Shown: positions 9,633 to 18,840 of the stretch, piece after piece
Numbering within the stretch: the first letter of the stretch is position 1
Layout of the letters: each line of letters begins with the position of its first letter
DNA from: Kitasatospora gansuensis
GTDB lineage: Bacteria; Actinomycetota; Actinomycetes; Streptomycetales; Streptomycetaceae
Reading direction: 5' to 3'
Assembly: GCF_014203705.1 (NCBI RefSeq)
Contig: NZ_JACHJR010000001.1
Coordinates: forward strand, 4,092,001-4,156,000
DNA: 64,000 nucleotides
The notes under the pieces: model-generated
Told to the model about the DNA's origin: nothing
The model's database searches: none
Seen by the model: the letters and a program-made list of their open reading frames with translations, nothing else
Translations under genes and position numbers: made by a program

Positions 9633-10295
9633 ATGTCCATAGCGATCGCCCCGCAGCCCGGATTTTCCGGGAGCGGCGCGTTCAGGGGGGTGTGGCGGCT
9701 CCTGTTCGGAGCCGAGCCCGCAGCCGAGCCGGCCGACCTCGACCGGCCGGCCGGGGCCGGGCGCCGATCGGGCCTCCGGGTGGTGGGTGCCGGGCCGTCG
9801 GGCGAGGAGCGCCCCACGCTGACCGAGCTCTACCACGCGCACCGACTGGGCCTGGTCCGGATGGCGGTGCTGCTGGTGGACCGTCAGGACCTGGCCGAGG
9901 ACGTCGTGCAGGAGGCGTTCACCGCGCTGTACCAACGGCACGGCGAGACGCTCGACGACCTGGACAACGCCCTCGGCTACCTGCGGACCTCGGTGGTCAA
10001 CGGCGCCCGTTCGATGCTGCGCCGACGCAAGACCGCCCGGGAGTACGTACCGCCGCACGTGGCCGACGCCGCTTCGGCGGAGGAGCACGCGGTGCTCAAC
10101 GACGAACACCGCCGGGTGCTGGTCGCCCTGCAGGAGCTGACCTCCCGTCAGCGCGAAGTACTGGTGCTGCGCTACTGGTCCGACCTGTCGGAGGCGCAGA
10201 TCGCCGAGACCCTGGGCCTGTCCCGGGGCGCCGTGAAGTCCACCGCCAGCCGGGCTCTCGACGCCCTCGAGAAGCAGTTGGAGAAGGTCCGATGA
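9633..10295 (+). CDS. ECF-family RNA polymerase sigma factor
   Basis: 220 aa. After a ~65-residue disordered N-terminus comes sigma region 2 (ELYHAHRLGLVRMAVLLV, DLAEDVVQEAF) and, near the C-terminus, region 4 with a helix-turn-helix (LTSRQREVLVLRYWSDLSEA, AETLGLSRGAVKS). There is no region 3, as expected for the extracytoplasmic-function group (SigE/SigM-like). It overlaps the next gene by 4 nt (ATGA), and the partner is a membrane protein, which suggests a sigma/anti-sigma pair responding to an envelope or extracellular cue. Confidence 0.92.
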   Translation: MSIAIAPQPGFSGSGAFRGVWRLLFGAEPAAEPADLDRPAGAGRRSGLRVVGAGPSGEERPTLTELYHAHRLGLVRMAVLLVDRQDLAEDVVQEAFTALYQRHGETLDDLDNALGYLRTSVVNGARSMLRRRKTAREYVPPHVADAASAEEHAVLNDEHRRVLVALQELTSRQREVLVLRYWSDLSEAQIAETLGLSRGAVKSTASRALDALEKQLEKVR

Positions 10296-11629
10296 CGGAG
10301 AAGAACGACCTCGGAACGCCGACCGAGCAGCTGCTCCGGGAAGCCCTGGCAGCCCGCGCCAACGCGATCTCGCCACACGACCTGCGCCCGGCCCAGCCGC
10401 CCTCCGGCCGCCTCCGCCGACTCCGGCCCGTCCGACTCGTCCTGGGCATCGCGATGTTCGGCCTGGCCGCCTCGGTAGCCGGCTACCTGACCTTCAACGG
10501 GACCCCGACCGCCATCCACCAGGACCCGGCGCCTGCTCCGCCGAGCGTGAGCGCGTCGCCGACCCCGACCGAGTCGCCCACCCCGTCGCCGTCACCGAGC
10601 ACCTCGGCCGAGCCTTCCGGGAGTCCCAGCGCGAGCAGCAAGGCTGCGCCGACGCCGACCACCTTCCGCAACGTCACCTTCGGTCTCCCGGCGGGCTGGA
10701 CGATGGAGAGGCCGGACCCGGCGTACGGCCAGGTGTGCCTGTTCGCCCCTGACGCGCCTGCCTCGGCACGTGCGAAGGCGGGCATCTGCGATCCCTACGG
10801 CGTCCTGATCAGCGTCTGGAACACCGCGACGGAGGTGGAGAACGCGATCTGGCCCTACGAGAGCAGCCTGGACGTGGACGGCGGCTGGGGCACCCAGCCG
10901 TACTGCCCCGTGTGGGACGGCCCGCACGGAATCGGGTCGGGCGACGACCTCAGGCTGGTGGGCAAGCCGGAGCGGTCGGTCGCCGCAGTAGGCGGCCACT
11001 ACGCGCAGACCACCAAGTGGCTGGTGCAGTGCAACGCCAGGGAGCGCTTCACCACCCAGATTTGGTCCTTCCACAAGGAGCAGGTCCTGGTGTCGACGAG
11101 CGGCCTGCGGGACGACTACCGGGACGACCTGCTGTCCATCGTGAACAGCCTTGACCTGAGCAAGCACGCCGATCCCCTGAACCGGGGGGAGAGCAGCGAC
11201 ATCCGGATCGGGTTCGGTGCCGCGACCACCAGCGTGGAGGGAGACCGGGAGGTGGTGACCTTCCCGGTCACCTGGACCAACATCAGTGCCACCGCCTACA
11301 ACGCCGTCGAACCGGTGCTGACCGGTGACCCGTTGGACGGCCCGGTCGACGTGACCAAGCGGCCGGACGGCGTGCTGGAGCGCAAAGACGGTGCCGGCTG
11401 GACCTCGGTGCCGGCCTTCTGGCAGCACTCCGACTGGGCGTACACCGCCACGTCCGCCGCGTTCCCGCTCGCACCCGGGAAGAGTCGTACCGTCACCTTC
11501 CGGGTCAGGATCACCCGTCAGGACCAGATGAATTCCCACCACTTCTCCGCCATGGCCTTTGTCAGCAAGGGGATTCGGTCGCTCGGTAAGGCGGAGTACG
11601 AGCTGCCGATCCACGTGAAGACGCAGTGA
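10292..11629 (+). CDS. Membrane-anchored protein, candidate partner of the ECF sigma factor
   Basis: 445 aa, starting within the stop of the sigma gene (ATGA). Residues 1-50 are cytoplasmic and charged. A single transmembrane helix lies at ~52-72 (LVLGIAMFGLAASVAGYLTF). A Pro/Ser/Thr-rich linker follows at ~80-120, then a large external domain with paired Cys (CLFAPD, GICDPYG, PYCPVW, VQCNAR). Translational coupling and topology fit an anti-sigma factor, but no classical zinc anti-sigma HxxxCxxC motif is visible, so the regulatory role is inference. The external domain is unrecognised. Confidence 0.7.
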   Translation: MTEKNDLGTPTEQLLREALAARANAISPHDLRPAQPPSGRLRRLRPVRLVLGIAMFGLAASVAGYLTFNGTPTAIHQDPAPAPPSVSASPTPTESPTPSPSPSTSAEPSGSPSASSKAAPTPTTFRNVTFGLPAGWTMERPDPAYGQVCLFAPDAPASARAKAGICDPYGVLISVWNTATEVENAIWPYESSLDVDGGWGTQPYCPVWDGPHGIGSGDDLRLVGKPERSVAAVGGHYAQTTKWLVQCNARERFTTQIWSFHKEQVLVSTSGLRDDYRDDLLSIVNSLDLSKHADPLNRGESSDIRIGFGAATTSVEGDREVVTFPVTWTNISATAYNAVEPVLTGDPLDGPVDVTKRPDGVLERKDGAGWTSVPAFWQHSDWAYTATSAAFPLAPGKSRTVTFRVRITRQDQMNSHHFSAMAFVSKGIRSLGKAEYELPIHVKTQ

Positions 11630-11633
11630 CGCC

Positions 11634-11669
11634 GGAGGGCCGGCACCCCGGGCGGGGTGCCGGCCCTCC
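11634..11669. terminator. Bidirectional hairpin terminator
   Basis: A perfect 16-bp stem (GGAGGGCCGGCACCCC with its complement) and a 4-nt loop lie between convergent genes ending at 11629 and 11686. Confidence 0.85.
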
Positions 11670-11685
11670 GTCAGCCGGCGGGTTG

Positions 11686-13185
11686 TCAGCCGCTCAGCCG
11701 GGCCATCCAGGCCTCGACCTCGTCGGCCTGCCGGGGCAGGCCGGCCGAGAGGTTCTCGTTGCCGTCGGCGGTGACCAGGATGTCGTCCTCGATCCGGACG
11801 CCGATGCCGCGGTACTCCTCGGGGACGGTGAGGTCGTCCTGCTGGAAGTACAGGCCGGGCTCGACGGTGAGGCACATGCCGGGCTCGAGCAGGGCGTCCA
11901 CGTACTGCTCGCGGCGGGCCTGCGCGCAGTCGTGCACGTCCAGGCCGAGCATGTGGCCGGTGCCGTGCAGGGTCCAGCGGCGCTGCAGGCCGAGCTCCAG
12001 GACCTTCTCGACGTCGTACACCGAGGCGTCCAACAGGCCCCAGGCGAGCAGGCGTTCGGCCAGCACGCGCTGCGAGGCGTCGTGGAAGTCGCGGAACCGG
12101 CCGCCGGGCTTGACGGCGGCGATGCCCGCCTCCTGGGCGTCGTAGACGGCTTCGTAGATCTTGCGCTGGAGCGCGTTGAAGCGGCCGTTGATCGGCAGGG
12201 TGCGGGTGACGTCGGCGGTGTAGAGGGTGTGCGTCTCGACGCCGGCGTCGAGCAGCAGCAGCTCGCCCGGGCGGACGTCGCCGTCGTTGCGGACCCAGTG
12301 CAGGGTGGTGGCGTGCGGGCCGGCGGCGCAGATCGAGCCGTAGCCGATGTCGTTGCCCTCGACCCGGGCGCGGCGCCAGAAGGTGCCCTCGATCCAACGC
12401 TCGGAGGTGGCCACGGCCTGGCCCAACTCCCGTACCACGTCGGTGAATCCGTTGACGGTGGCGTCGCAGGCGGCGCGCAGCTGGGTGATCTCCCAGTCGT
12501 CCTTGACCAGCCGCAGGCCGCTCAGGAAGGTCTTGAGCTCCTCGTCCCGGTCCTCGTCCAGCACCTCGGCCAGCGCGGACTCCAGGCCGGCGTCGTACCT
12601 GCGCACGATCCGGGTCGGCGCTTCGGGCGCGGCCTGCAGCTCCTCGACGGCCTTGCGGACGTCCCGGCAGGGCAGGCCGAGCAGCTGCTCGGCCTCGGTC
12701 AGGCTGTGGCGGCGGCCGACCCAGAGCTCGCCGTTGCCGTCCAGCCAGAACTCGCCGTTCTCACGGTTGGAGCGCGGCAGCAGGTAGAGGCTGAACTCGT
12801 GACCGCCGTCGACCGGTTCGGCCACCAGCACGGCGTCCTCGGTCTGGTCGCCGGTCAGGTGGACGTACTCGCTCGCGGCGCGGAACGAGTACTCGGTGTC
12901 GTTGGCCCGGGTGCGCAGGTTGCCCGCGGGGACCACCAGCCGTTCGCCGGGGAAGGCGGCCGACAGCCTGGCCCGCCGCTCGGCCGCGTACGAGGCCTGG
13001 GCGACCGGCTCCAGGCCGCGCAGCTCGGTGTCGGCCCAGCCGGACTTCATCGAGGTGGCCAGCTCGTCGGAGACCTCTCCGTACAGCCCGTTCTTGCGGC
13101 CCTTGACGGGCTGCTCCTCGGCCTGGTCACCGCCTGCGGCACCCTCGGGGTTCTCGGCTGCCGCCGGGCTACGGTCCTCGGTCAC
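11686..13185 (-). CDS. pepP: Xaa-Pro aminopeptidase (M24B)
   Basis: 499 aa from a GTG at 13185 with AAGGAGG 7 nt upstream; this is preferred over a longer frame lacking a ribosome site. It removes N-terminal residues preceding proline. N-terminal AMP-N domain at ~40-200. The C-terminal pita-bread domain carries all the expected dinuclear metal ligands: Asp in LLLDAG, Asp in TADVTRT, His in GTGHMLGLDVHD, Glu in TVEPGLYF, and Glu in VRIEDDILV. Cytosolic. Monocistronic, sharing a terminator with the sigma operon. Confidence 0.93.
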   Translation of the reverse strand: MTEDRSPAAAENPEGAAGGDQAEEQPVKGRKNGLYGEVSDELATSMKSGWADTELRGLEPVAQASYAAERRARLSAAFPGERLVVPAGNLRTRANDTEYSFRAASEYVHLTGDQTEDAVLVAEPVDGGHEFSLYLLPRSNRENGEFWLDGNGELWVGRRHSLTEAEQLLGLPCRDVRKAVEELQAAPEAPTRIVRRYDAGLESALAEVLDEDRDEELKTFLSGLRLVKDDWEITQLRAACDATVNGFTDVVRELGQAVATSERWIEGTFWRRARVEGNDIGYGSICAAGPHATTLHWVRNDGDVRPGELLLLDAGVETHTLYTADVTRTLPINGRFNALQRKIYEAVYDAQEAGIAAVKPGGRFRDFHDASQRVLAERLLAWGLLDASVYDVEKVLELGLQRRWTLHGTGHMLGLDVHDCAQARREQYVDALLEPGMCLTVEPGLYFQQDDLTVPEEYRGIGVRIEDDILVTADGNENLSAGLPRQADEVEAWMARLSG

Positions 13186-13302
13186 GTACGTCGCCTCCTT
13201 GCGAGTGGTTCCGCCCCGGACGCATCGGATCGCGACGCGCGTGGGCGGCCGTAGGCCCCATGGTACGGACCCCGGACCGAACGACTGAGCGGGAGACACC
13301 CC

Positions 13303-14655
13303 CTACTCGAACCGGGCCGCCAGCAGCACCAGGTCGTCCGAGCCGTCGGCGGCGGCCGGGGCGGCGGCCAGCAGGTGGCCGAGCAGCCGGTCCGGGTCCT
13401 GCCGCAGCTCGCGCGGGGCGTCGGCGGCGGCCCGGCGCAGGGCGTTCTGGCCGGCGTGCAGGGTGGTGCCGCAGCGGCGGGCCAGGCCCTCGGTGTAGAG
13501 CACCAGCAGGTCGCCGGGCTCGGCGTCCAGCTCCACGCCCGGGGCCTCCCAGCAGCTGAGCATGCCGAGCGGGGCGGAGAGCGAGGTCTCGACGAAGTTG
13601 GCGCCGTACCGGGTGACCAGGATCGGCGGGCAGTGCCCGGCCCCGGCGAGCGTGATCCGGCGCTCCTCGGGCTGCACCCAGGCGTAGAGCGCGGTGGCCG
13701 AGCGGTTCGGTTCGGTGGTCTTGAGCAGCAGCTCCAGGTCGCCGAGCACGGAGACCGGGTCCTCGCCCTCCAGCACCGCGTACGCCCGCAGCGCGGCCCG
13801 GACCCGGCCCATCGCGGCGGCCGCGCCGGGGGCGGAGGCCGGGCCCGCGCCGGGGCCGTCGCCGGAGACGCTGCCGACGGTCAGTCCGAAGGTGCCGTCG
13901 GGCAGCGCGATGGCGTCGTACCAGTCGCTGCCGGCCGAGCGCTCCAGCGCGGCGGGTACGCAGCGGGCGGCCAGCCGCAGGCCGGGAGAGACCGGCAGCC
14001 GGTCGGGCAGCAGGCCCCGGCGGAGCGCCTCGGCCTGCTGCTCGGCCCGGTCCGAGACCAGCTGCTTGGCCAGCAGCGGGGCGGCGAACTCGCAGTACCG
14101 CTGCACCAGCAGCCGGCGGCCGGGGTCCGGCTCGGCGGGCTCGTCGTAGAACCAGACGACGGCGCCGAGCGGGCCGTCCCGGTCGGTGCCGAGCGGTACG
14201 GCGTAGCAGGCGCCCAGGCCGAGCTGTTCGGCCACCTGACGGAACCTCGGCCCGGCCGCCGGGTCGGTGGCCAGGTCGGCGATCAGCAGCCGGCCGGGTT
14301 CGGCGGGGTGGCTGAGCAGCCCCGAGAACGGGCCGTGCTCGGCCGGGACGGTCTCCAGCGCGCCGAGCTCGGACCGGTCCAGGTTGAGGCCGACCGGGCG
14401 TCCGGCGCCCCGGGCGGTGGTGGTGATCAGCCCTCGACGGGCGCCGAGCAGCGCGGCGCCGGAGGCCAGTACGGCCGCCAGGGTGTCGGCCAGGCCGCGG
14501 GCCTGGGCCAGCAGTTCGGTGTGCTCCTGGAGGACGGTCAGGTCGGACAGCTGCCCGGCCAGCCGGTCCTGCAGACCGGCCGTCTCGCTGATGGCGAGGA
14601 AGCCGAGATCAGGCAGCACGGTGGCGGTCGCCGCCAGAGGCTTGGCGTCGGTCAT
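13303..14655 (-). CDS. GAF/SpoIIE-type PP2C phosphatase domain protein
   Basis: 450 aa from an ATG at 14655. Residues ~60-210 resemble a GAF sensor domain (RGLITTTARGAGRPVGL, CYAVPLGTDRDGPLGAVVW). Residues ~225-450 are a PP2C_SIG/SpoIIE domain (AGSDWYDAIALPDG, AGAGHCPPIL, GDLLVLYTEGL, DDLVLLAARF). The usual metal-binding GDVxGHG reads GSVSGDG here, so one canonical Asp is Ser, and activity may be reduced or lost. Such proteins usually dephosphorylate anti-anti-sigma factors, and an RsbW-like ATPase gene lies 2.5 kb away. Confidence 0.85.
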   Translation of the reverse strand: MTDAKPLAATATVLPDLGFLAISETAGLQDRLAGQLSDLTVLQEHTELLAQARGLADTLAAVLASGAALLGARRGLITTTARGAGRPVGLNLDRSELGALETVPAEHGPFSGLLSHPAEPGRLLIADLATDPAAGPRFRQVAEQLGLGACYAVPLGTDRDGPLGAVVWFYDEPAEPDPGRRLLVQRYCEFAAPLLAKQLVSDRAEQQAEALRRGLLPDRLPVSPGLRLAARCVPAALERSAGSDWYDAIALPDGTFGLTVGSVSGDGPGAGPASAPGAAAAMGRVRAALRAYAVLEGEDPVSVLGDLELLLKTTEPNRSATALYAWVQPEERRITLAGAGHCPPILVTRYGANFVETSLSAPLGMLSCWEAPGVELDAEPGDLLVLYTEGLARRCGTTLHAGQNALRRAAADAPRELRQDPDRLLGHLLAAAPAAADGSDDLVLLAARFE

Positions 14656-15151
14656 GTCCCAACTCCCCACACAGTGGTATGTGTCACGCAGAACCACCAG
14701 GACCGCCCAAAAACGATTCCTAAGTCACTACTCGGCATTAATCCACCACTTGTACACAGGCCGATCGGGGCATGTCCAGAATCAGGACAAGGTCGGTCGG
14801 CGGGTTCCGCAGCGCCCGGACGGGGCGGATCCGCCGCTCCGGGAGCACGTCGGTGTCCCGACGCTCCGTCAGTCGGCCGTCCGGATCGTATGGTTCGGGG
14901 AGTCGCCGCCCGGCCGGGCCGGAGCTCACTCACCCTTACGGTGGAACCAACCGTCTCCGACGGGCGTCCATCTGGTCGCATGCGGGATTCTCGTTCCGGA
15001 GGCCGTCCGCTCCAGGCCCCCAGCCCCTCCCTGTCGTTCAGGTCACTCCCGCCCCTCCGTCCGCACCGGTGCCGCCCACGCACCCAGGGCGCAGCCGCGG
15101 TCGACGGTCCGACTGCCCGAGCCCCACGGTCGCGGAAAGGAACGAGCGCAG
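14656..15151. other. Divergent intergenic region
   Basis: 496 bp between the phosphatase (minus) and the prim-pol-like gene (plus). The part near 14690-14760 is comparatively AT-rich and is a plausible promoter zone. No convincing ORF, tRNA or strong repeat was seen. Confidence 0.45.
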
Positions 15152-15886
15152 ATGCCATGGACGCGTCCCCGTCTGAACCGGAGCAAGGCCCGGAGCAAGT
15201 CCGGGAGCAAGGCGCACCGCAGGTACAGCCCCTCCCCCCGGTCGCCCTGGCTGCGCTGGCCCGGCAGCCGGCGCCGGGTCAGGGCGGCCCTGCTGGCGGC
15301 GGCCCGGACCGCCGCCGGGTACGGCTGGCCGGTGCTGCCGGGCGCGTACGCGGTGCCGGGTCTGCTCGGGCCCTGCTCCTGCGAGGACCCGGCCTGCCCG
15401 GCCCCCGGCGCCCATCCGCACCAGCCGCCGCTGCCCGCCGCCACCACCGACGCCCGGATGGTGGGCTGGTGGTGGGCCGAGCGCTCGCCGGACGCGTCGG
15501 TGCTGGTGGCCACCGGGCGGACGGTCAGCGCGGTGAGCCTGCCGGCCGACGCGGGGGCCAGGGCGCTGGAGTACCTGGAGGTGCTGGACGTGCCGGTCGG
15601 CCCGGTGCTGCTGGCCCAGGACCGGTACGTGCTGCTGGTGGCGCCGTACACACTGGCCGAGTTGGGGGAGCTGCTGGCCGAGCAGCCGTGGGTGCCTGGG
15701 GTGATGCGCTATCACGGACCGGACGGCTACCTGCTGCTGCCGCCCAGCCGGACGGCGGAGGGCGGGGTGCGCTGGGTCAGGCCGCCGGTCGGCGGGCGGC
15801 CGTGGCTGCCCGAGGTGGGCGGTCTGCTGGGTGCGCTGATCGCGGCGAGTTCGGTGGCGGCGGACGGGAGCAGGTTGGCCGGCTGA
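15152..15886 (+). CDS. Bifunctional DNA primase/polymerase N-terminal-domain-like protein
   Basis: 244 aa from an ATG at 15152, downstream of GGAAAGGAACG. Residues ~40-125 match the prim-pol N-terminal pattern: AARTAAGYGWPVLPG, a Cys-rich segment (CSCEDPACPAPGAHP), then TTDARMVGWWWAERSPDASV. Catalytic acidic residues of replicative prim-pols (a DxD in the first strands) are not evident: the segment after the WW motif reads LVATGRTVSAVSLP. A non-polymerising role is therefore possible. The first 40 residues are Arg/Lys/Ser-rich and could bind nucleic acid. It stands alone in chromosomal context, unlike the element-borne prim-pol at 25992-26840. Confidence 0.7.
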   Translation: MPWTRPRLNRSKARSKSGSKAHRRYSPSPRSPWLRWPGSRRRVRAALLAAARTAAGYGWPVLPGAYAVPGLLGPCSCEDPACPAPGAHPHQPPLPAATTDARMVGWWWAERSPDASVLVATGRTVSAVSLPADAGARALEYLEVLDVPVGPVLLAQDRYVLLVAPYTLAELGELLAEQPWVPGVMRYHGPDGYLLLPPSRTAEGGVRWVRPPVGGRPWLPEVGGLLGALIAASSVAADGSRLAG

Positions 15887-16041
15887 ACCACGGCGAGCGC
15901 TCAATTCCCGTACGGAAAAAGAAGATCCGGCCGCTGGCGACGGGGGATGCACCAGCGACCGGACTGTTTAAATGGTAACAAAGATCCGCGTGCGCGCCAA
16001 TTTGTCCGCACACTCTGTCACCTGGCAGTTTTCCTTCCGGT

Positions 16042-16070
16042 CCGAAAATGTGACGCGAGTCACTTTTCGG
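16042..16070. terminator. Hairpin between convergent genes
   Basis: CCGAAAATGTGAC and GTCACTTTTCGG pair, with one bulge, around a GCGA loop. The site lies between genes ending at 15886 and 16093, so it can serve both strands. Confidence 0.6.
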
Positions 16071-16092
16071 GCCAAGGGCTCCGGGAAGAGCC

Positions 16093-17079
16093 TCAGTTGA
16101 GCGTCACCTGACGGCTCACCAGGTGGGCCCGGGCCCGGCGCTCCTCGGCGGTGAGCGGGGTCTCGTCCTTGAGCGTGGCGGCCAGTCGCTCGGCGAACTC
16201 GGCGGCGGGCGCCTCGCAGTCGGCGGCGGTCATGCTCTGCGGCAGGTCCCAGACCGGCACGGTCAGACCGTGCGCGCGGAACGAGCCGACCAGCCGGGTG
16301 TCCGCGCCGAGCGAGGACTGCTCGGCGGCGGTCAGCTTGGCCAGCGCGTCCAGGAGCTGCTCCTCCGGCACCGTCATGACCCAGCGCAGGTGGTTCTTGT
16401 CCGGCGCGGCGCACCAGTACGAGGACGGCACGCTGCTGAGCTTCTCGGTCGGGATGGCGGAGGCGTTGGCCCGCTCCAGCGAGGCGGCCACGTCACCGGT
16501 GGCGGTCTCCGCGTCCTCCAGCCAGAACTCGAAGCCGGTGTGCACGGCCGGGGCGAACTCGGCGTCCAGGTCGAGCAGTTCCTGCAGGCGGCGGCCACCG
16601 GGGACGGTCCGGCGGGCGGGCACGGGGCTGCCCGGCTCGGTGGTCAGGGCCAGCTCCAGGGCGTCGCCGAGGTCGCGGCTCAGGTCGCCGGAGGCGGACT
16701 GGGTCTGCAGACCGAGCAGGATCGAGCCGTCCGGGCGGCGCAGCGCGGGCCAGGCCAGCGGCAGCACGGTGGCCAGCGTCACCGAGGGCACCGGACCGGT
16801 GGCGCCGTCGGCCACGCCCTTGGCCAGGGTGAGCGGGACGGTGGCGGCGGGGACCAGCTCGCGCAGCGCGACCCAGTCGGCCTCGCCGGGCAGCCCCTCG
16901 AACGGGCGGTGGACCAGCTCCTGGACCGCGTGCGCGGCCTCGCGCCCGTGGCAGGCCTTGTACCGGCGGCCGGAACCGCACGGGCAGTCCTCGCGGGCCC
17001 CGACCACGGGGATCTCGCCCGAGGTCACGACGGTGGACGGACGGTTCTGCGGCGACTTCTTCGCGGCCTTCTTGGCCAT
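16093..17079 (-). CDS. SEC-C motif protein, DUF5926-like
   Basis: 328 aa from an ATG at 17079 after GGGAGAG. A Lys-rich N-terminus (MAKKAAKKSPQNRP) is followed by a SEC-C zinc-binding motif at ~33-46 (CPCGSGRRYKACHG: C-x-C...C-H). The rest is an actinobacterial conserved domain without known activity. SEC-C motifs bind zinc and often mediate contact with SecB or other partners; here no partner is evident. Cytosolic. Confidence 0.8.
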   Translation of the reverse strand: MAKKAAKKSPQNRPSTVVTSGEIPVVGAREDCPCGSGRRYKACHGREAAHAVQELVHRPFEGLPGEADWVALRELVPAATVPLTLAKGVADGATGPVPSVTLATVLPLAWPALRRPDGSILLGLQTQSASGDLSRDLGDALELALTTEPGSPVPARRTVPGGRRLQELLDLDAEFAPAVHTGFEFWLEDAETATGDVAASLERANASAIPTEKLSSVPSSYWCAAPDKNHLRWVMTVPEEQLLDALAKLTAAEQSSLGADTRLVGSFRAHGLTVPVWDLPQSMTAADCEAPAAEFAERLAATLKDETPLTAEERRARAHLVSRQVTLN

Positions 17080-17195
17080 GGTGCGGCTCTCCCGGTACGG
17101 CGACGTGCTTGCCCGGGCAGCCTACTGAGCTTTCCCGGCGGACCGGTCAGGTCCGGCCGACCGACGCCCGTCCGAGTGTCGTCCGCGGTTGTCGG

Positions 17196-17723
17196 TCAGG
17201 CGCTCCGCGCGCCGTGCTCCGCCCGCAACGGGAGCTCGGCCCAGACCGTCACCTGCCCCGGTGCGTCCCGGACGCCCCAGTCGTCCGCCAGCCGGCCGAC
17301 GATGGTCAGCCCGCGGCCGCCGCGCGAGGTGAGCGAGGGCCGGGCCGGCGTCGGCCTGGTCACCGCACCGCCGTCGGTCACCTCCAGGACCAGCTGCCCC
17401 TGCCCGGACAGCACCCAGCGGACCGTCACCCCGCCGGGTTCACCGTCCTCGGCGGACCGTACGCCGACCAGGACGGGGGCCGGCACGGGGGCCGGCGCGT
17501 CGTCCTTCAGGTCGGCCAGCCTGCCCAGCGGCCGGGCGTACCGGCAGGAGTTGCTGAGCAACTCGGACAGGATCAGGACCGCGTCGTCGATCACCGTCTC
17601 GGCGACCTCGTGGTCACCCAGATCACGGCGCAGTCGGCGTCGTGCCGCTCCGACACCGGCGGGCCCGTGCGGCACCGCCATGGTCGATGAAGTCGGCACC
17701 TCGTGTGCCACCATCAACGCCAC
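17196..17723 (-). CDS. RsbW-like serine-kinase/anti-sigma ATPase domain protein
   Basis: 175 aa from a GTG at 17723 with GGAGG 7 nt upstream (protein VALMVAHEV...). It is a single GHKL HATPase_c domain: N-box VLILSELLSNSCRYA, G1-like box LEVTDGG, and SRGGRGLTIVGRLADDWG for the lid and G2. Streptomyces genomes carry many such proteins, which bind or phosphorylate anti-anti-sigma factors. No cognate antagonist is adjacent, but a SpoIIE-type phosphatase lies 2.5 kb away. Confidence 0.85.
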   Translation of the reverse strand: MALMVAHEVPTSSTMAVPHGPAGVGAARRRLRRDLGDHEVAETVIDDAVLILSELLSNSCRYARPLGRLADLKDDAPAPVPAPVLVGVRSAEDGEPGGVTVRWVLSGQGQLVLEVTDGGAVTRPTPARPSLTSRGGRGLTIVGRLADDWGVRDAPGQVTVWAELPLRAEHGARSA

Positions 17724-17944
17724 CCCCGGACCTCCTTCAGCATTCGCCGAGGGATGGATGCCCCTTGGTAATGGGTCGGAAACGGGCATCCGGCGATCGC
17801 GGCGGGACATTAACGGGCAGCGCAACTCACGGTACGCAAATGGTGATTGCCTGCTCACAGACCGTTGTCCAAACGCCCGGAATTGGCCACTCCCGGTACT
17901 TCACGCCGGAGTTCGCGCCAGTTCACGCCCCTCGCGCGGGGCGT

Positions 17945-18754
17945 TTATCGGCCGAGTTGTGCCAGCACGGCGCGCGGCCGATTGGTGATGATCGCCGAAA
18001 CGCCGAGTTCCAGACAGAGTTCGACATCGGCCGCCTCGTCCACGGTCCAGACGTGCACCGAGTGCCCGGCCCGCCGCAGCGCGCGCACCAGCTCGGGGTT
18101 GGACCTGACCAGGTCAATGCCGGGTCCGGCGATCGGGGCGCCGCCGGGCAGCGTCTCGATCCGGCCGAGCAGCGGCAGCCTGCGGTCGAACAGGTAGACC
18201 GTCGGGACGGCGGGCGCGGCCCGGCGGATCCGGCGCAGCGAGAGCTCGGAGAAGCTCATCACGCGCACCGCTGACCCCTCCCGACTGTCCGGAAGCAGCC
18301 CGTACCGGGAGAGCAGCCGGAGCAGTTCGGCCTCGGTGCGCCCCGCGTACCGGGTCGGGTGTTTGGTCTCGATCGCCAGCTCCACCCGCCGACCGGCGTC
18401 CGCGACCAGTTCGAGCAGCTGGGCCAGCGTCAGCACCGGGCTGGGCTCGGGCGCCGCCGGGTCCTTCCAGGAGCCGAAGTCGAAGGCGTTCAGCTGAGCC
18501 AGCGTCAGGGCGGAGACCGCGCCCCGGCCGTCCGAGGTCCGGCGGACCGTCCGGTCGTGCACACAGACCAGCTGCCCGTCGGCGGTCAGCCGGACGTCGG
18601 CCTCCAGGCCGTCGGCGCCCTCCGCCACGGCGAGCGCGTACGCCGCGAGGGTGTGCTCGGCGCGGGCGGCCGAGGAGCCGCGGTGCGCGATCACCTGGAC
18701 GGCACCGCGGTCCGCGGCGTCCTGGCTGGTCAACGGCTGGTTCCGGGTATCCAC
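17945..18754 (-). CDS. Glycerophosphodiester phosphodiesterase family protein
   Basis: 269 aa from a GTG at 18754, chosen because homology begins close to it. Hydrolyses glycerophosphodiesters to glycerol-3-phosphate and an alcohol. GDPD signatures: VIAHRGSSAARAEHTLAAY (HR and E), GADGLEADVRLTADGQLVCV (ExD), HDRTVRRTSDG (catalytic His), LAIETKHP, and C-terminal VHVWTVDE. No signal peptide, so it is predicted cytosolic. It follows the CytX-like gene on the same strand after ~85 bp and may be read through from it. Confidence 0.9.
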   Translation of the reverse strand: MDTRNQPLTSQDAADRGAVQVIAHRGSSAARAEHTLAAYALAVAEGADGLEADVRLTADGQLVCVHDRTVRRTSDGRGAVSALTLAQLNAFDFGSWKDPAAPEPSPVLTLAQLLELVADAGRRVELAIETKHPTRYAGRTEAELLRLLSRYGLLPDSREGSAVRVMSFSELSLRRIRRAAPAVPTVYLFDRRLPLLGRIETLPGGAPIAGPGIDLVRSNPELVRALRRAGHSVHVWTVDEAADVELCLELGVSAIITNRPRAVLAQLGR

Positions 18755-18840
18755 ACCGGTAACCCTACGAGGCGCCGGACGACCGGTGGCCGCCGCCACG
18801 GGAAACTCCGGGTGAAGTTCCCGCTGCGGCGGCCGACGCG

